DNA of 64,000 bases from Microbulbifer celer (GTDB lineage Bacteria > Pseudomonadota > Gammaproteobacteria > Pseudomonadales > Cellvibrionaceae): NCBI RefSeq assembly GCF_020991125.1, contig NZ_CP087715.1, positions 1,453,501 through 1,517,500 on the forward strand. The letters are read 5' to 3'. Below are positions 7,631 to 16,263 of the stretch, piece after piece. Positions within the stretch are counted from its first letter, which is position 1. Each line of letters opens with the position of its first letter. Under the pieces are notes generated by a model. That model was not told the DNA's origin. It did not search any database and was given only the letters and a program-made list of their open reading frames with translations. A program made the position numbers and the translations under genes.

Positions 7631-8803
7631 TTGCTGCGTATGCCCATCAAACCGCGCCCGGACTGGAAAGACCGGGCGCGGGAATTCGGCTTCGGCTTTC
7701 ATACCATGTATGGCGAACCCTACTGGGATGAATCTGCCTACTACCAGTTTTCCCTGCAACAGATAGAGCAGGACCTGGAAAACCCCACAGAAGAAATCCA
7801 CCAGATGTGTCTGGAAGTGGTGGCGCAGGTCATCGCGGACGACGCACTGATGCGCCGCTTCTGTATTCCGGAAAAGCACTGGGACTTTGTGCGCGATTCC
7901 TGGAAAAACGGTGACCCCAGCCTGTATTCCCGTCTGGACTTCGCCTACACCGGCAGCGGTCCCGCCAAGCTGTATGAAAACAACGCGGACACCCCAACCA
8001 GCCTGTTTGAAACGGGGTTCTGGCAGTGGTTGTGGCTGGAGGACAATGTAGATCGCGGCGCATTGCCACGGCAGTCGGACCAGTTCAACAGCCTACAGGA
8101 GAAGCTGGTCAACCGCTTTCGCGACTTGCAGTTTCTCACTCCCGGCCGTGCGCTCCACTTTGCATGTTGTAAAGATACCGAGGAAGATCGCGGTACGGTG
8201 CAGTACCTGCAGGATTGTGCGCAGGAAGCGGGTATCGAAGAGTATTTTGTCTTCGTCGAGGATATTGGCCGCGATGCCAAAGGCCAGTTTACCGATCTGA
8301 AGGATCAGGTGATCACCTGGATGTTCAAGCTCTACCCGTGGGAGTTTATGTTCCGCGAAGAGTTTGGGGATTACCTCGGTGGCAACAATATCCGCTGGTT
8401 GGAACCGCCGTGGAAATCCATTCTCTCCAACAAGGCGCTGTTGCCCATGCTGTGGCGGCTGTTTCCGGAGCATCCGAATCTACTGCCGGCGTTTTTCGAA
8501 GACGAGCTGGATAGGGCAGGGGACTGCGATGCGCTGGTGAAAAAACCCATCTTCTCACGTGAAGGGGCCAATATCTCCATCGTGAAAAATGGTCAGCAGG
8601 AAATAGAATCGCTTTCTGACGGCCCGTACGGGGAAGAGGGTTTTGTCTATCAGGCCATGTACCCCTTACCGAAGTTCGGCGACAGCTACACCCTGGTGGG
8701 CAGCTGGCTGGTGGATGACGAGGCGGCTGGTATTTCCCTGCGGGAAGACAGTAGCTTGATCACCCTCGATTCCAGCCGTTATCTGCCGCATATCATTCTC
8801 TGA
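7631..8803 (+). CDS. yjfC: glutathionylspermidine synthase-like ATP-grasp enzyme, YjfC-like
   Basis: A 390-residue member of the glutathionylspermidine synthetase ATP-grasp-type amide ligase family, without the N-terminal CHAP amidase of E. coli Gss. Family landmarks are [13 protein letters not shown] (about residues 115-127), [28 protein letters not shown] and the C-terminal [17 protein letters not shown]. It is expected to make an ATP-dependent amide bond, but its true substrates need not be glutathione and spermidine. Start: TTG at 7631 is 7 bases after GGGGAGG, while an ATG at 7640 is 16 bases away, so TTG is favoured. It is the last gene of the operon. Stand-alone YjfC-type ligases may modify a peptide or protein tail rather than glutathione. 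Confidence 0.82.
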   Translation: MLRMPIKPRPDWKDRAREFGFGFHTMYGEPYWDESAYYQFSLQQIEQDLENPTEEIHQMCLEVVAQVIADDALMRRFCIPEKHWDFVRDSWKNGDPSLYSRLDFAYTGSGPAKLYENNADTPTSLFETGFWQWLWLEDNVDRGALPRQSDQFNSLQEKLVNRFRDLQFLTPGRALHFACCKDTEEDRGTVQYLQDCAQEAGIEEYFVFVEDIGRDAKGQFTDLKDQVITWMFKLYPWEFMFREEFGDYLGGNNIRWLEPPWKSILSNKALLPMLWRLFPEHPNLLPAFFEDELDRAGDCDALVKKPIFSREGANISIVKNGQQEIESLSDGPYGEEGFVYQAMYPLPKFGDSYTLVGSWLVDDEAAGISLREDSSLITLDSSRYLPHIIL

Positions 8804-8835
8804 TCGTTTCTGTTTCCCAGCAGTTTCCCCAGGGC

Positions 8836-8870
8836 GATCAGCTCGGTTACACCTGCCAGCCGAGCTGATC
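8836..8870. terminator. perfect 11-bp stem at the end of two convergent genes
   Basis: GATCAGCTCGG (8836-8846) and CCGAGCTGATC (8860-8870) form a perfect 11-bp stem with a 13-base loop. The stem overlaps the truC stop codon (8847-8849) and lies 33 bases past the yjfC-like stop. No T-run follows on either strand, so it may be a rho-type stem or an mRNA 3-prime protector rather than a classical intrinsic terminator. Confidence 0.5.
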
Positions 8871-9602
8871 CATCAGTAACCGGAAGCTCCCCTGTAGTGG
8901 CGCTTCCAGTTTCAGTCGTTCTCCAGTCATCGGATGATCCAGCTCCAGTCTGGAAGCGTGGAGCAGCAGGCGCGCGCAGCCGAAATGTTCGGTGAAAAAC
9001 CGGTTGTGCACTGACTTGCCATACTTCGGGCAGCCGATCAGCGGATGATGAATATGCTTGAAGTGGCGGCGGATCTGGTGGCGACGGCCGGTTTTCAGCT
9101 GGATCGACACCAGGGAATAGCGACTGGTGGGATATCGATCGACTTCAATTGGCAGTTCCACCGTCTCCAGGCGCTGAAACAGGGTGACGGCCTCCTGTCG
9201 CGGCAACTCACTTTTGGGGCGTTTGCGCTGATGCCTGAAATCACTCACCGGCGGTAGAGGATAATCAATGGTCCCCGATTCCGGGCAGTAGCCCCGGCAT
9301 ACCGCCAGGTATTGTTTGAGCGTATTGTCACTTTCCATTTGTGCCTGCACTCGGGCGGCGATCTCCCCACTCTTGCCAAACACGATGACACCGGAAGTGG
9401 GCTTGTCCAGGCGGTGAATGGGATACAGGTGGCAGCCTACCTGGTCCCGCAGGGTTTGCAGTAGAAAGCGTGTCTCATGGCGGTCGATGGAGGAACGGTG
9501 TACCAGCCAGCCCTCGGGCTTGTAGGCTGCGACCAACGCTTCGTCCTGATACAGGATTTGTGGTTGCGCCAGCGCTTGGCTCCCGGTCTCGTTCAGGGCC
9601 AT
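8847..9602 (-). CDS. truC: tRNA pseudouridine(65) synthase TruC
   Basis: A 251-residue RluA-family pseudouridine synthase. The catalytic motif HRLDKPTSGV carries the nucleophilic Asp. The opening LYQDEALVAAYKPEGWLVHRS and the later TSRYSLVSIQLKTGRRHQIRRH and HPLIGCPKYG stretches follow E. coli TruC closely, including its length (about 260). It should isomerise U65 in tRNA. The ATG at 9602 overlaps the 3-prime end of ychJ by 10 bases, so the two form a transcription unit read leftwards. Confidence 0.9.
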   Translation of the reverse strand: MALNETGSQALAQPQILYQDEALVAAYKPEGWLVHRSSIDRHETRFLLQTLRDQVGCHLYPIHRLDKPTSGVIVFGKSGEIAARVQAQMESDNTLKQYLAVCRGYCPESGTIDYPLPPVSDFRHQRKRPKSELPRQEAVTLFQRLETVELPIEVDRYPTSRYSLVSIQLKTGRRHQIRRHFKHIHHPLIGCPKYGKSVHNRFFTEHFGCARLLLHASRLELDHPMTGERLKLEAPLQGSFRLLMDQLGWQV

Positions 9603-9970
9603 TGTGGTAGTGCCTCTACGTACACCCAGCGCTTTTTGTATAGTTTGAACAGCGAGATTTCGTGCAACGCACGTTCGTGCTCACCGTCATTGAACCACGC
9701 CCGAAACTCCACAATGGATTTCTTCAGGCCCTGTTTGGCCTTCACCACTTCGAGGCGCTGCCAGTCAGTGGTCAGGTCCTCGGCACTGAGTTCCGGACAA
9801 GTGTCCGGGTGCCAGGTTTGACGCAGCCACGCGAGGTTGCTGGTGGTGAACGCCGTATATCGGCTGCGCATCAAAGCTTCGGCAGTATTGGGGTAGCTCT
9901 TTCCAGAAAGATAGAGGTCGCAGCACTGTGCGAATGGTTTGCTGGATCCACAGGGGCAGTTTTGGGGCAT
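9593..9970 (-). CDS. ychJ: YchJ family (UPF0225) metal-binding protein
   Basis: A 125-residue protein that opens with a SEC-C-type zinc motif, CPCGSSKPFAQCC (residues 5-17), and continues with the YchJ pattern ALMRSRYTAF, LRQTWHP and VEFRAWF. E. coli YchJ is about 150 residues and has a second C-terminal SEC-C motif. That motif is absent here, so this is a single-zinc version. The role of YchJ is not established. It is the upstream gene of the truC pair. Confidence 0.85.
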   Translation of the reverse strand: MPQNCPCGSSKPFAQCCDLYLSGKSYPNTAEALMRSRYTAFTTSNLAWLRQTWHPDTCPELSAEDLTTDWQRLEVVKAKQGLKKSIVEFRAWFNDGEHERALHEISLFKLYKKRWVYVEALPQWP

Positions 9971-10183
9971 CGCAGGTCTCTGGTCGGTCGCTGTATTGCG
10001 GTTGGCGTGTATCTGGGGGCGGGATGATACCAGTATGCACCGCAGGCGGTCAGTGATAGGCAGACTGCTGGGTCTAGTATGGGGGAGCTTGATTGATAAA
10101 AGTATTAGTCAGGGCGCCAAGGAAAAATGCGCCAGCGGCTGCTAGTCTGAATTAGAGAGTTCATTGACCGAGCAGGTGGCGGC

Positions 10184-10510
10184 ATGCACCGTTGGCATTT
10201 TTTCGGAGTCAGTGCGGTAACGTTGGTCGTCGGGGCTTTGCTTGCGACACCATCGGGCGCACAGGATGGGCAGGATTCAATCCAGATAGATGCTGGGGGG
10301 CAGAGTCCGTCTATCAGCTTCTGTCAGGAGCGCTTCTATGACGAGGATGACGGGCTGCTGCGTTGTAACTGGGCAGTCAACTTCAATTTTGCCTGTTTTA
10401 TATCCTATCCTTCAGACAAGGTGATCCAGGCGGGGGCGAAGTTGTCAGACCCGGAAGTGGTCGGTGAGTGTGACAATGGCGAGAAGATTCTTAAATTGCG
10501 CCACTACTGA
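10184..10510 (+). CDS. hypothetical small exported protein with conserved-looking cysteines
   Basis: A 108-residue protein with a probable Sec signal (HWHFFGVSAVTLVVGALLATPSGA, cleavage near residue 27). The mature part of about 80 residues is acidic and has four Cys in an F-C-Q, R-C-N-W, F-A-C-F, G-E-C-D order, which suggests two periplasmic disulfides. AGGTGG lies a few bases before the ATG. I do not recognise the family. It stands alone between ychJ and a convergent hybrid histidine kinase gene. Confidence 0.6.
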   Translation: MHRWHFFGVSAVTLVVGALLATPSGAQDGQDSIQIDAGGQSPSISFCQERFYDEDDGLLRCNWAVNFNFACFISYPSDKVIQAGAKLSDPEVVGECDNGEKILKLRHY

Positions 10511-10557
10511 TGCTCAGTTCGATAAACAGTGTAGCGCCGTTTTGTTCGATCCCTGGT

Positions 10558-12186
10558 TCACTCATTCTCAGGTGGAATAATACCGTCCGCCACCAATGTG
10601 GAAATTTTTGCCTGTAGCTGATCGTAGGTAAATGGCTTTTTGATACAGTCCAGAATACCTGCCTTCAGGATCTCCTGAACCTTGCTCTCTACGCTGTATC
10701 CAGATGACAGCATGGCCTTGATGTCCGGGTTGATACGCTTCAGCTCCGCAAACAGTTGTTGTCCATCCATTTGCGGCATGATCATATCCAGCAAGACCAG
10801 ATCGATTTTGTGGCTGTTTTTCCGGTAATGCTCTATAGCTTCCTGCGGGGAGGCAAAGGTATCGACGGTGTGACCGTGCATTTCGAAAAGCGTCTTGGAA
10901 TAACTGCGTACGATGGCCTCATCATCTACCACCATCATGTGAATGCTTCTTTCTGTCGCTTTGACTTTGGAAACTTTGGACAATTCTTTACTGCAGTCTT
11001 TGATGATGGGGAGGTAGAGGTCAAAGCTGCTGCCTTTGCCGAATTCTGAGCGACACTGAATGGCCCCCTTGTGTAAATGCGTGGTGCCGTAAACCGCGGC
11101 GAGCCCGAGACCAGCGCCGCGCCCACTGGCCTTGGTAGTAAAGAAGGGCTCGAAAATTCTCTGGCGTACTTCCTCCGACATACCCGTGCCGCTGTCACTG
11201 ACGTTGATCTGTAGATACTTGCCTGCTTCCAGCTGAAAGTCAGAAATAGAAATGGGTCTGTCTACGGTGACATCACTGGTGCTGAAAACCAGCGTGCCGC
11301 CTGCCGGCATTGCGTCTTTGGCATTGATGCCCAGATTGAGCAGCGCACTCTGCAATTGAGCACTGTCACCTTTCACATGTGGCCGCTCGGCATTCAGTTG
11401 TTGTTGAACCTGTATTTTCCGGTCGATGGTGCGCTCCAACATGGCGCATACGTCGCGAATGATATCGTGGGTGTTACAGTCGCTCAGGTGGTAGGAACCC
11501 TTGCGGGCGAAGGTCAGTAGCTGTTTGGTGAGTTCAGTGGCGTGCTGCGCGGTTGTCAGGATCTGCTTTGAGTACTCGGCAGTTTTGGAATCGCATGTGG
11601 TCTGGTGAATGATTTCAGCGAAGCCGGCGATACCGTGAATCATGTTGTTGAAATCGTGCGCGATACCGCCGGCCAATTCACCAATTGCCTGCATTTTCTG
11701 CGCCTGTCGCAGTTCCTCTTCGAGCAGTCGCTGTTTGGTGATGTCACTGCCGATACTGAGCACACCGATAGCGTCGCCGTCATCATTTCGCAGCAGCTTG
11801 TTGGTCCATGCGACCCAGACTCTTTTTCCGCATTTGGTGACGTTTTCGTTGACGTTGTATCGATGCTCATCCGGGTGGTTGCAGATATGATCCATCAGTG
11901 GGCGAAGGTCACGGCCGGTGCTTTCACTTTCTGGTACGATCGTTCCGACTACATGTTGGCCAATGATCTCGTGTTCACTGTACCCGAAGAAGCGCTGTGC
12001 GTACTCATTGAAAAAGGTAACGATGCCGTTCTTGTTCCAGCGGAGAATGATGGAATTGGCATGTTCAACCAGCTCCCGGTAGCGTTCTTCACTTTTCCGA
12101 AGCGCCTCATAGACCAGGTGAGAGTTGGGCTCCGATAGGTCCCGGTAAGTGGATTTTAAGCGTACCTTTTCCTTGTCTTCTTCCAT
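10558..12186 (-). CDS. PAS-domain hybrid sensor histidine kinase with receiver domain
   Basis: Reading from an upstream TTG at 12267 the frame has 569 codons. I prefer the ATG at 12186 (542 residues, MEEDKEKV), as the extra N-terminus shows no domain. In the longer numbering, a PAS domain covers about 58-180, a HisKA-like domain has the H-box [14 protein letters not shown] (His204), and a HATPase_c domain has the N-box [10 protein letters not shown], a G1 box VSDSGTGM and a G2 box [11 protein letters not shown]-terminal receiver domain has phospho-acceptor Asp494 in [13 protein letters not shown]. There is no transmembrane segment, so it is a cytoplasmic sensor. No response regulator or output gene adjoins it. 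Confidence 0.88.
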   Translation of the reverse strand: MEEDKEKVRLKSTYRDLSEPNSHLVYEALRKSEERYRELVEHANSIILRWNKNGIVTFFNEYAQRFFGYSEHEIIGQHVVGTIVPESESTGRDLRPLMDHICNHPDEHRYNVNENVTKCGKRVWVAWTNKLLRNDDGDAIGVLSIGSDITKQRLLEEELRQAQKMQAIGELAGGIAHDFNNMIHGIAGFAEIIHQTTCDSKTAEYSKQILTTAQHATELTKQLLTFARKGSYHLSDCNTHDIIRDVCAMLERTIDRKIQVQQQLNAERPHVKGDSAQLQSALLNLGINAKDAMPAGGTLVFSTSDVTVDRPISISDFQLEAGKYLQINVSDSGTGMSEEVRQRIFEPFFTTKASGRGAGLGLAAVYGTTHLHKGAIQCRSEFGKGSSFDLYLPIIKDCSKELSKVSKVKATERSIHMMVVDDEAIVRSYSKTLFEMHGHTVDTFASPQEAIEHYRKNSHKIDLVLLDMIMPQMDGQQLFAELKRINPDIKAMLSSGYSVESKVQEILKAGILDCIKKPFTYDQLQAKISTLVADGIIPPENE

Positions 12187-12366
12187 TCCGTCAGTCCCGA
12201 CCCTTGGTGTGAAAGGATTGCAACATGCTGTAGCAAGCATGTCTACATGAAGCCGCGTGTTGTGCAAAGTTGTACGTATGATTGTAGCTTTCGGTGTTAT
12301 CGCATCCCGTAGACGGTGCTAGCATTAAAGGTCTGTTGTACTTGCCAGAATAATAAGGGGGACAGG

Positions 12367-13818
12367 GTGATACAAAGCAGGACTAATTTACGCACGCCCA
12401 GAGTGCAGCTCAGCACCGGGTTGAAACGCTACTGTAGCGCGTGGGCGTTCACGGTATTGGGCGTGTTGCTGACCGGATGTGGTGGCGACGATAGCAAAAG
12501 CGCAGATGATACCCGGGGCTTTGCCCGTCAGAGTGCTTTTCCGTCGACCTATGAAGTTAAAGAGACCAAACCGGTATTGATCCAGAGCGCCACCATCCTG
12601 ACCGGGACCGGTGAGAGGCTGGAAGACACGGATCTGCTGTTGAAAGACGGCAAGATCGCTCGCTTGGGTAAAGATCTCAAAGCTTCGGAGGACACTCTGG
12701 TCGTAGTGGCGGAAGGAAAGTGGGTGACCCCTGGCATCATTGATGTGCACTCGCACCTGGGGGATTACCCCGCGCCCGCCATCGAATCTTCCCAGGACGG
12801 TAATGAAATGACGGCTCCCAACACCGCACAGGTGTGGGCCGAGCACTCTGTGTGGACCCAGGATCCCCAGTTCTCTCTGGCCCTGGCTGGCGGGGTCACT
12901 ACACTGCAGATCCTGCCGGGTTCCGCCAACCTGTTTGGGGGCCGCGGCGTGACGTTGAAGAACGTCCCCGGCCGACGGGTTCAGGACATGAAGTTTCCGG
13001 GCGCGCCTTATGGCTTGAAGATGGCCTGCGGCGAAAACCCCAAGCGGGTATACGGCGGCAAGGGCCAGCTTCCTTCTACGCGCATGGGAAATGTGGCCGG
13101 GTATCGCGAGGCATGGATTGCTGCCGCTGCCTATAAGAAGAAGTGGGAGGAATACCGGGAAAATGGTGGCGATGCACCCGAACGGGATCTGCAGCTGGAA
13201 ACTCTGGCCGGCGTCCTGAGCGGTGAAATCCTGGTGCACAACCATTGTTATCGCGGTGAGGAAATGGCGATCATGATGGATGTTGCCAGCGAATTTGATT
13301 TTCAGATCTCCACCTTCCATCACGCGGTTGAGGCTTACAAGGTTGCGGATCTGCTGGCAGAAAATAACGTCTGTGCGGCCATGTGGGCGGACTGGTGGGG
13401 GTTCAAGCATGAGGCCTTCGATATGACCGAGGCCAATATTGCCATCGTTGACCAGGCTGGTGCCTGCGCCATGATCCATTCCGATTCCGCCATTGGTATC
13501 CAGCACCTGAACGAGGAGACTGCCAAGGCTATGGCCGCAGGTCGTCGGGCCGGATTCGATATCCAGCCCGAACACGCGGTGCAGTGGATGACCCTGAATC
13601 CGGCTAAGGCACTGGGCATCGAAGAAATGACCGGAACACTAGAGAAAGGCAAGATGGGGGATGTTGTGGTCTGGTCCGGCGATCCCTTCAGCGTTTATAG
13701 CAAAGCGGAAAAAGTCTTTATCGACGGCGAGCTGATGTTCGACCGTGACGATCCTTCCCGCCAGCCCCGCAGCGATTTTGAACTGGGAATTCTTGATGCA
13801 GAAGGAGAGCGGCTGTGA
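12367..13818 (+). CDS. amidohydrolase family lipoprotein (imidazolonepropionase-like), catalytic member of a pair
   Basis: A 483-residue amidohydrolase. The GTG at 12367 follows AAGGGGG by 6 bases and is preferred to the GTG at 12316, which has no ribosome binding site. A signal peptide ends in the lipobox LLTGCGG, so it is probably a lipoprotein facing the periplasm. Metal ligands are in place: the H-x-H of DVHSHLG (about residues 128 and 130), H in VHNHCYRGEE, H in FHHAVEAYK, and Asp in IHSDSAIG. The substrate is unknown. Families of this type include exported dipeptidases and cyclic-imide or isoaspartyl-type hydrolases. The stop overlaps the start of a second, related gene by 4 bases. Confidence 0.85.
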   Translation: MIQSRTNLRTPRVQLSTGLKRYCSAWAFTVLGVLLTGCGGDDSKSADDTRGFARQSAFPSTYEVKETKPVLIQSATILTGTGERLEDTDLLLKDGKIARLGKDLKASEDTLVVVAEGKWVTPGIIDVHSHLGDYPAPAIESSQDGNEMTAPNTAQVWAEHSVWTQDPQFSLALAGGVTTLQILPGSANLFGGRGVTLKNVPGRRVQDMKFPGAPYGLKMACGENPKRVYGGKGQLPSTRMGNVAGYREAWIAAAAYKKKWEEYRENGGDAPERDLQLETLAGVLSGEILVHNHCYRGEEMAIMMDVASEFDFQISTFHHAVEAYKVADLLAENNVCAAMWADWWGFKHEAFDMTEANIAIVDQAGACAMIHSDSAIGIQHLNEETAKAMAAGRRAGFDIQPEHAVQWMTLNPAKALGIEEMTGTLEKGKMGDVVVWSGDPFSVYSKAEKVFIDGELMFDRDDPSRQPRSDFELGILDAEGERL

Positions 13819-15155
13819 TTTTGATCAATCGTAAATCGGATAACCAGCTGCGCGCCCTGGTGCAGTGTTCGCGTCTGCTCCTGCAGCGCCTGAGCACCGC
13901 CTTTGTCCTTGGCCTGATGATGACCACTTCGGCCGCCGCCGAAACCGTTTTGATCAAAGGCGGTAAGGTAATGACACTGGGGGAGGCGGGTACTCTGGCG
14001 CGGGCGGACATTCTGGTGCGCGATGACCGGATCGTGAACGTTGCAGCGGATCTGTCTGACAGCCCTGTAGATCGAACAATCGATGCCAGTGGAAAGTTGG
14101 TAACGCCCGGGCTCTGGGCGCCAATCACCGAACTCGGGTTGATCGAAATCGGCGCCGCGGCTTCTACCAACGATGCAGCGGTAATGGACGAGCATATCGG
14201 AGCCGCATTTGATCCCGTACCGGCATTCAATCCGCGCTCCACCCTGATTCCGTTCAATCGTGCCGGTGGGATCACCCGCGCCATTGTGATGCCCGCCAGT
14301 GAGGATAAGATCTTTGCCGGTAAAGGGTTTGCGATCAACCTGTCCGGTAGTTTCGACAGTGTGGTAAAACCGTCGTTGGCGCAGCGTATTTACCTGGGGG
14401 AGTACGGTGCCGAACTTGCCGGTGGAAGCCGGGCCAATGCCTATGCACAGGTGAAGGCGGCGCTCACTCAGGCTCGTGAGTATGCAGATAACAAGGCGGC
14501 GATTCGGCGCGGTGATTGGCGAACATTGGACTATTCACTGGAAGACCTGGCGGCACTGCAACCGATAATTTCTGGCGAGCAACCGGTATTGATCCGTGCG
14601 GACAGAGCCAGCGATATTCTGCAGGTGCTTGAACTCGCCGACACATTCCGTTTGAACGTGATTATCGAAGGTGCCGCGGAGGGCTGGATGGTGGCGGAAC
14701 AACTGGCCGCGGCCGGTGTTCCCGTCGTGCTGGACCCGTTGCGGAACAGTCCCGACGCATTCGAGCGGCTTGGCGCCCGCCTCGAAAACCCGGCATTACT
14801 ACAAAAAGCCGGTGTTACGATATTGATCGGCAGCCCCGGCTACGCCGGTACGCACAATAGCTATCTCTCTCGTCAGGGGGCGGGAAATGCTGTGGCCTAC
14901 GGGCTGCCCTATGATGAGGCGCTAAAGGCTGTGTCGGTCAATATTGCGCGCGCTTTCGGGTTCGATGGTGGTGTGATCGCGCCGGGTGCGGTGGCTGATA
15001 TCGTGATCTGGAGCGGCGACCCGCTGGAAGTTACTTCCCATCCGGAAGTGGTGCTGATTGATGGGGCAACGCAATCGCTGGTTACCCGCTCCACACGATT
15101 GAGAGACCGCTATCTGCATCCGAAACCTGGACACGAACACGGGTACAGTTATTGA
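13815..15155 (+). CDS. amidohydrolase-like protein lacking metal ligands
   Basis: A 446-residue exported protein with a signal peptide ending near SAAAETV. The same overall fold pattern as the preceding gene (VTPGLWAPITELG, then AVADIVIWSGDPLE) shows it is an amidohydrolase relative. The metal-binding positions are lost: ITELG replaces the H-x-H box, LIRADRASDI replaces the VHNHCYRGEE region, NVIIEGAAEGW replaces the FHHAVE region, and LIGSPGYAG replaces HSDSAIG. It is probably a non-catalytic partner. The GTG start overlaps the upstream stop (GTGA), so translational coupling and a heteromeric complex are likely. Confidence 0.82.
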   Translation: MILINRKSDNQLRALVQCSRLLLQRLSTAFVLGLMMTTSAAAETVLIKGGKVMTLGEAGTLARADILVRDDRIVNVAADLSDSPVDRTIDASGKLVTPGLWAPITELGLIEIGAAASTNDAAVMDEHIGAAFDPVPAFNPRSTLIPFNRAGGITRAIVMPASEDKIFAGKGFAINLSGSFDSVVKPSLAQRIYLGEYGAELAGGSRANAYAQVKAALTQAREYADNKAAIRRGDWRTLDYSLEDLAALQPIISGEQPVLIRADRASDILQVLELADTFRLNVIIEGAAEGWMVAEQLAAAGVPVVLDPLRNSPDAFERLGARLENPALLQKAGVTILIGSPGYAGTHNSYLSRQGAGNAVAYGLPYDEALKAVSVNIARAFGFDGGVIAPGAVADIVIWSGDPLEVTSHPEVVLIDGATQSLVTRSTRLRDRYLHPKPGHEHGYSY

Positions 15156-15240
15156 GCGCCTGAGTGGGCCATGCGCATGTTGCAGCATTTTACGCACGGC
15201 CCACCAGGCAATATAAATTCAGAAGTAAACCGTTGAAGGA

Positions 15241-15639
15241 ATGATGATGTTGGCAATAAAAGTGACCGCGTTGTATGCGGGAATCTGCGCACTATTGGTG
15301 ATCGCGCTGGCCTACCGGGTGGTGGCTTTTCGGCGTGGAGAAAAGGTGGGTCTCGGTAGTGGCGGGCACCACATGGGGCAGGTGGCGGTCCGGGCCCACG
15401 CCAATGCCATTGAATATGTGCCGCTCGCACTCATCCTGATGATGATTGCGGAAATCAACGGGCTAAGCGCTGTCTGGTTACACTGCCTTGGTGCAACGTT
15501 TGTGCTGGCCCGCCTGATGCACGCGGTCGGCCTGGTGTCGGGGAAAGGTGGGTATCATCCGGGGCGTTTTGGCGGCACTGCGCTGAGTTGGCTGGTTATT
15601 TTGATTCTTGCGGTGATCAATATTGTTTCGGCACTCTAA
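15241..15639 (+). CDS. MAPEG family membrane protein
   Basis: A 132-residue, four-TM protein with the MAPEG pattern: RRGEKVGLGSGGH, then QVAVRAHANAIEYVPLAL in the second segment, then RLMHAVGL. MAPEG proteins are membrane-associated glutathione-dependent transferases or related proteins; bacterial members of this short group are mostly uncharacterised. The reading frame opens with three consecutive ATG codons. AAGGA ends directly before the first, so the third (15247) has the best spacing. Confidence 0.85.
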   Translation: MMMLAIKVTALYAGICALLVIALAYRVVAFRRGEKVGLGSGGHHMGQVAVRAHANAIEYVPLALILMMIAEINGLSAVWLHCLGATFVLARLMHAVGLVSGKGGYHPGRFGGTALSWLVILILAVINIVSAL

Positions 15640-15665
15640 GTTTCGACCCTATAAAAAGGCCGAAA

Positions 15666-15689
15666 CAAAAAAAGCCCGGTGAACCGGGC
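15666..15689 (-). terminator. intrinsic terminator of yebG
   Basis: Read on the minus strand, GCCCGG-TTCA-CCGGGC (15674-15689) is followed by a run of seven T. It lies 78 bases beyond the yebG stop. There is no T-run in the plus direction, so it serves yebG and not the MAPEG gene. Confidence 0.8.
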
Positions 15690-15710
15690 AGAGTACAGGG
15701 ATGGAATCTT

Positions 15711-15752
15711 AGGTGGGTCAATCTTCTATTGGAGAGAAATCGTGACCCACCT
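15711..15752. repeat. perfect 10-bp inverted repeat with structured loop, yebG 3-prime region
   Basis: AGGTGGGTCA (15711-15720) and TGACCCACCT (15743-15752) are perfect complements around a 22-base loop. On the minus strand the loop itself contains a short TTCT/AGAA pair. It sits between the yebG stop (15767) and its T-run terminator, so it would be in the yebG transcript. Confidence 0.7.
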
Positions 15753-15766
15753 GATATCACTGCGAA

Positions 15767-16099
15767 TTACTGGTTCGCAGCGAGTGGGGTAACCTGGTCA
15801 TCCTCACTTTCTGGAGCGGCTTCTTCTGATGCCTTGCTCGCCGGAGTGTCATTTTCTTCGTCGCTCTCCAGCAGAACGTCTGGCTTGCCTTTGCAGGCCT
15901 TGGCCAGCGCGTCGCGGCGCTTGGCCAGCATCAAACCGATATTTTCGCTGGCTTCTTCAGAGACACCTTCAACATGCCGCTCAATCAGGGCGGTAATATT
16001 GGCGGCCAGCTCCAGCATCTTGTCGTGTTCTTCAGCGTCTTTCTTGTTATCGAACATGGCTCCGTCTCTGTCGCATTTCCAAACGGCTACTACCGCCAT
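15767..16099 (-). CDS. yebG: YebG family SOS-inducible protein
   Basis: A 110-residue protein opening MAVVAVWKCDRDGAMFDNKKDAEEHD, the hallmark of YebG. The family's role is unknown, but the E. coli gene is a LexA-controlled DNA-damage gene. The C-terminal 35 residues are an acidic, probably disordered tail (ESDEENDTPASKASEEAAPESEDD). A LexA-like box overlaps the predicted promoter upstream, and a stem-loop and a terminator follow. Confidence 0.9.
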   Translation of the reverse strand: MAVVAVWKCDRDGAMFDNKKDAEEHDKMLELAANITALIERHVEGVSEEASENIGLMLAKRRDALAKACKGKPDVLLESDEENDTPASKASEEAAPESEDDQVTPLAANQ

Positions 16100-16171
16100 A
16101 ACGGCCTCCTGTATCTACGAGTACTATGTGTACCGCTTATTGCTTGGTTGTTGTGTTTAGTGGTTTTTTGT

Positions 16172-16212
16172 ATGTATGAATATACAGTACTGGTAAGCGT
16201 GTTCGCTGTCAA
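16172..16212 (-). promoter_or_regulatory. LexA-type operator and promoter of yebG
   Basis: On the minus strand TTGACA (16212-16207), 17 bases, then TACTGT (16189-16184) form a good sigma-70 promoter. The -10 hexamer is the start of TACTGTATATTCATACAT, in which the 16-base core (16187-16172) matches 13 of 16 positions of the E. coli LexA consensus CTGTATATATATACAG. The right half ends CAT instead of CAG. It lies 73 bases upstream of the yebG ATG. Confidence 0.7.
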
Positions 16213-16263
16213 CGAGCACTGATCAATTGCGTACCGCCGGGTGCGCATCTCAAGGCGCCCAAC

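Noticed and set aside
6593..7879. A 428-codon open frame opposite the DUF350-DUF1190 genes
   Set aside because: It covers three real genes on the other strand and shows no domain. The plus-strand genes have ribosome binding sites and family matches.
12388..13575. A 395-codon open frame opposite the first amidohydrolase
   Set aside because: The amidohydrolase on the plus strand has a lipobox and metal ligands. The reverse frame has no start signal or family.
15588..16160. A 190-codon plus-strand frame opposite yebG
   Set aside because: Ser-rich reverse of yebG, without start signals. YebG is a clear family match.
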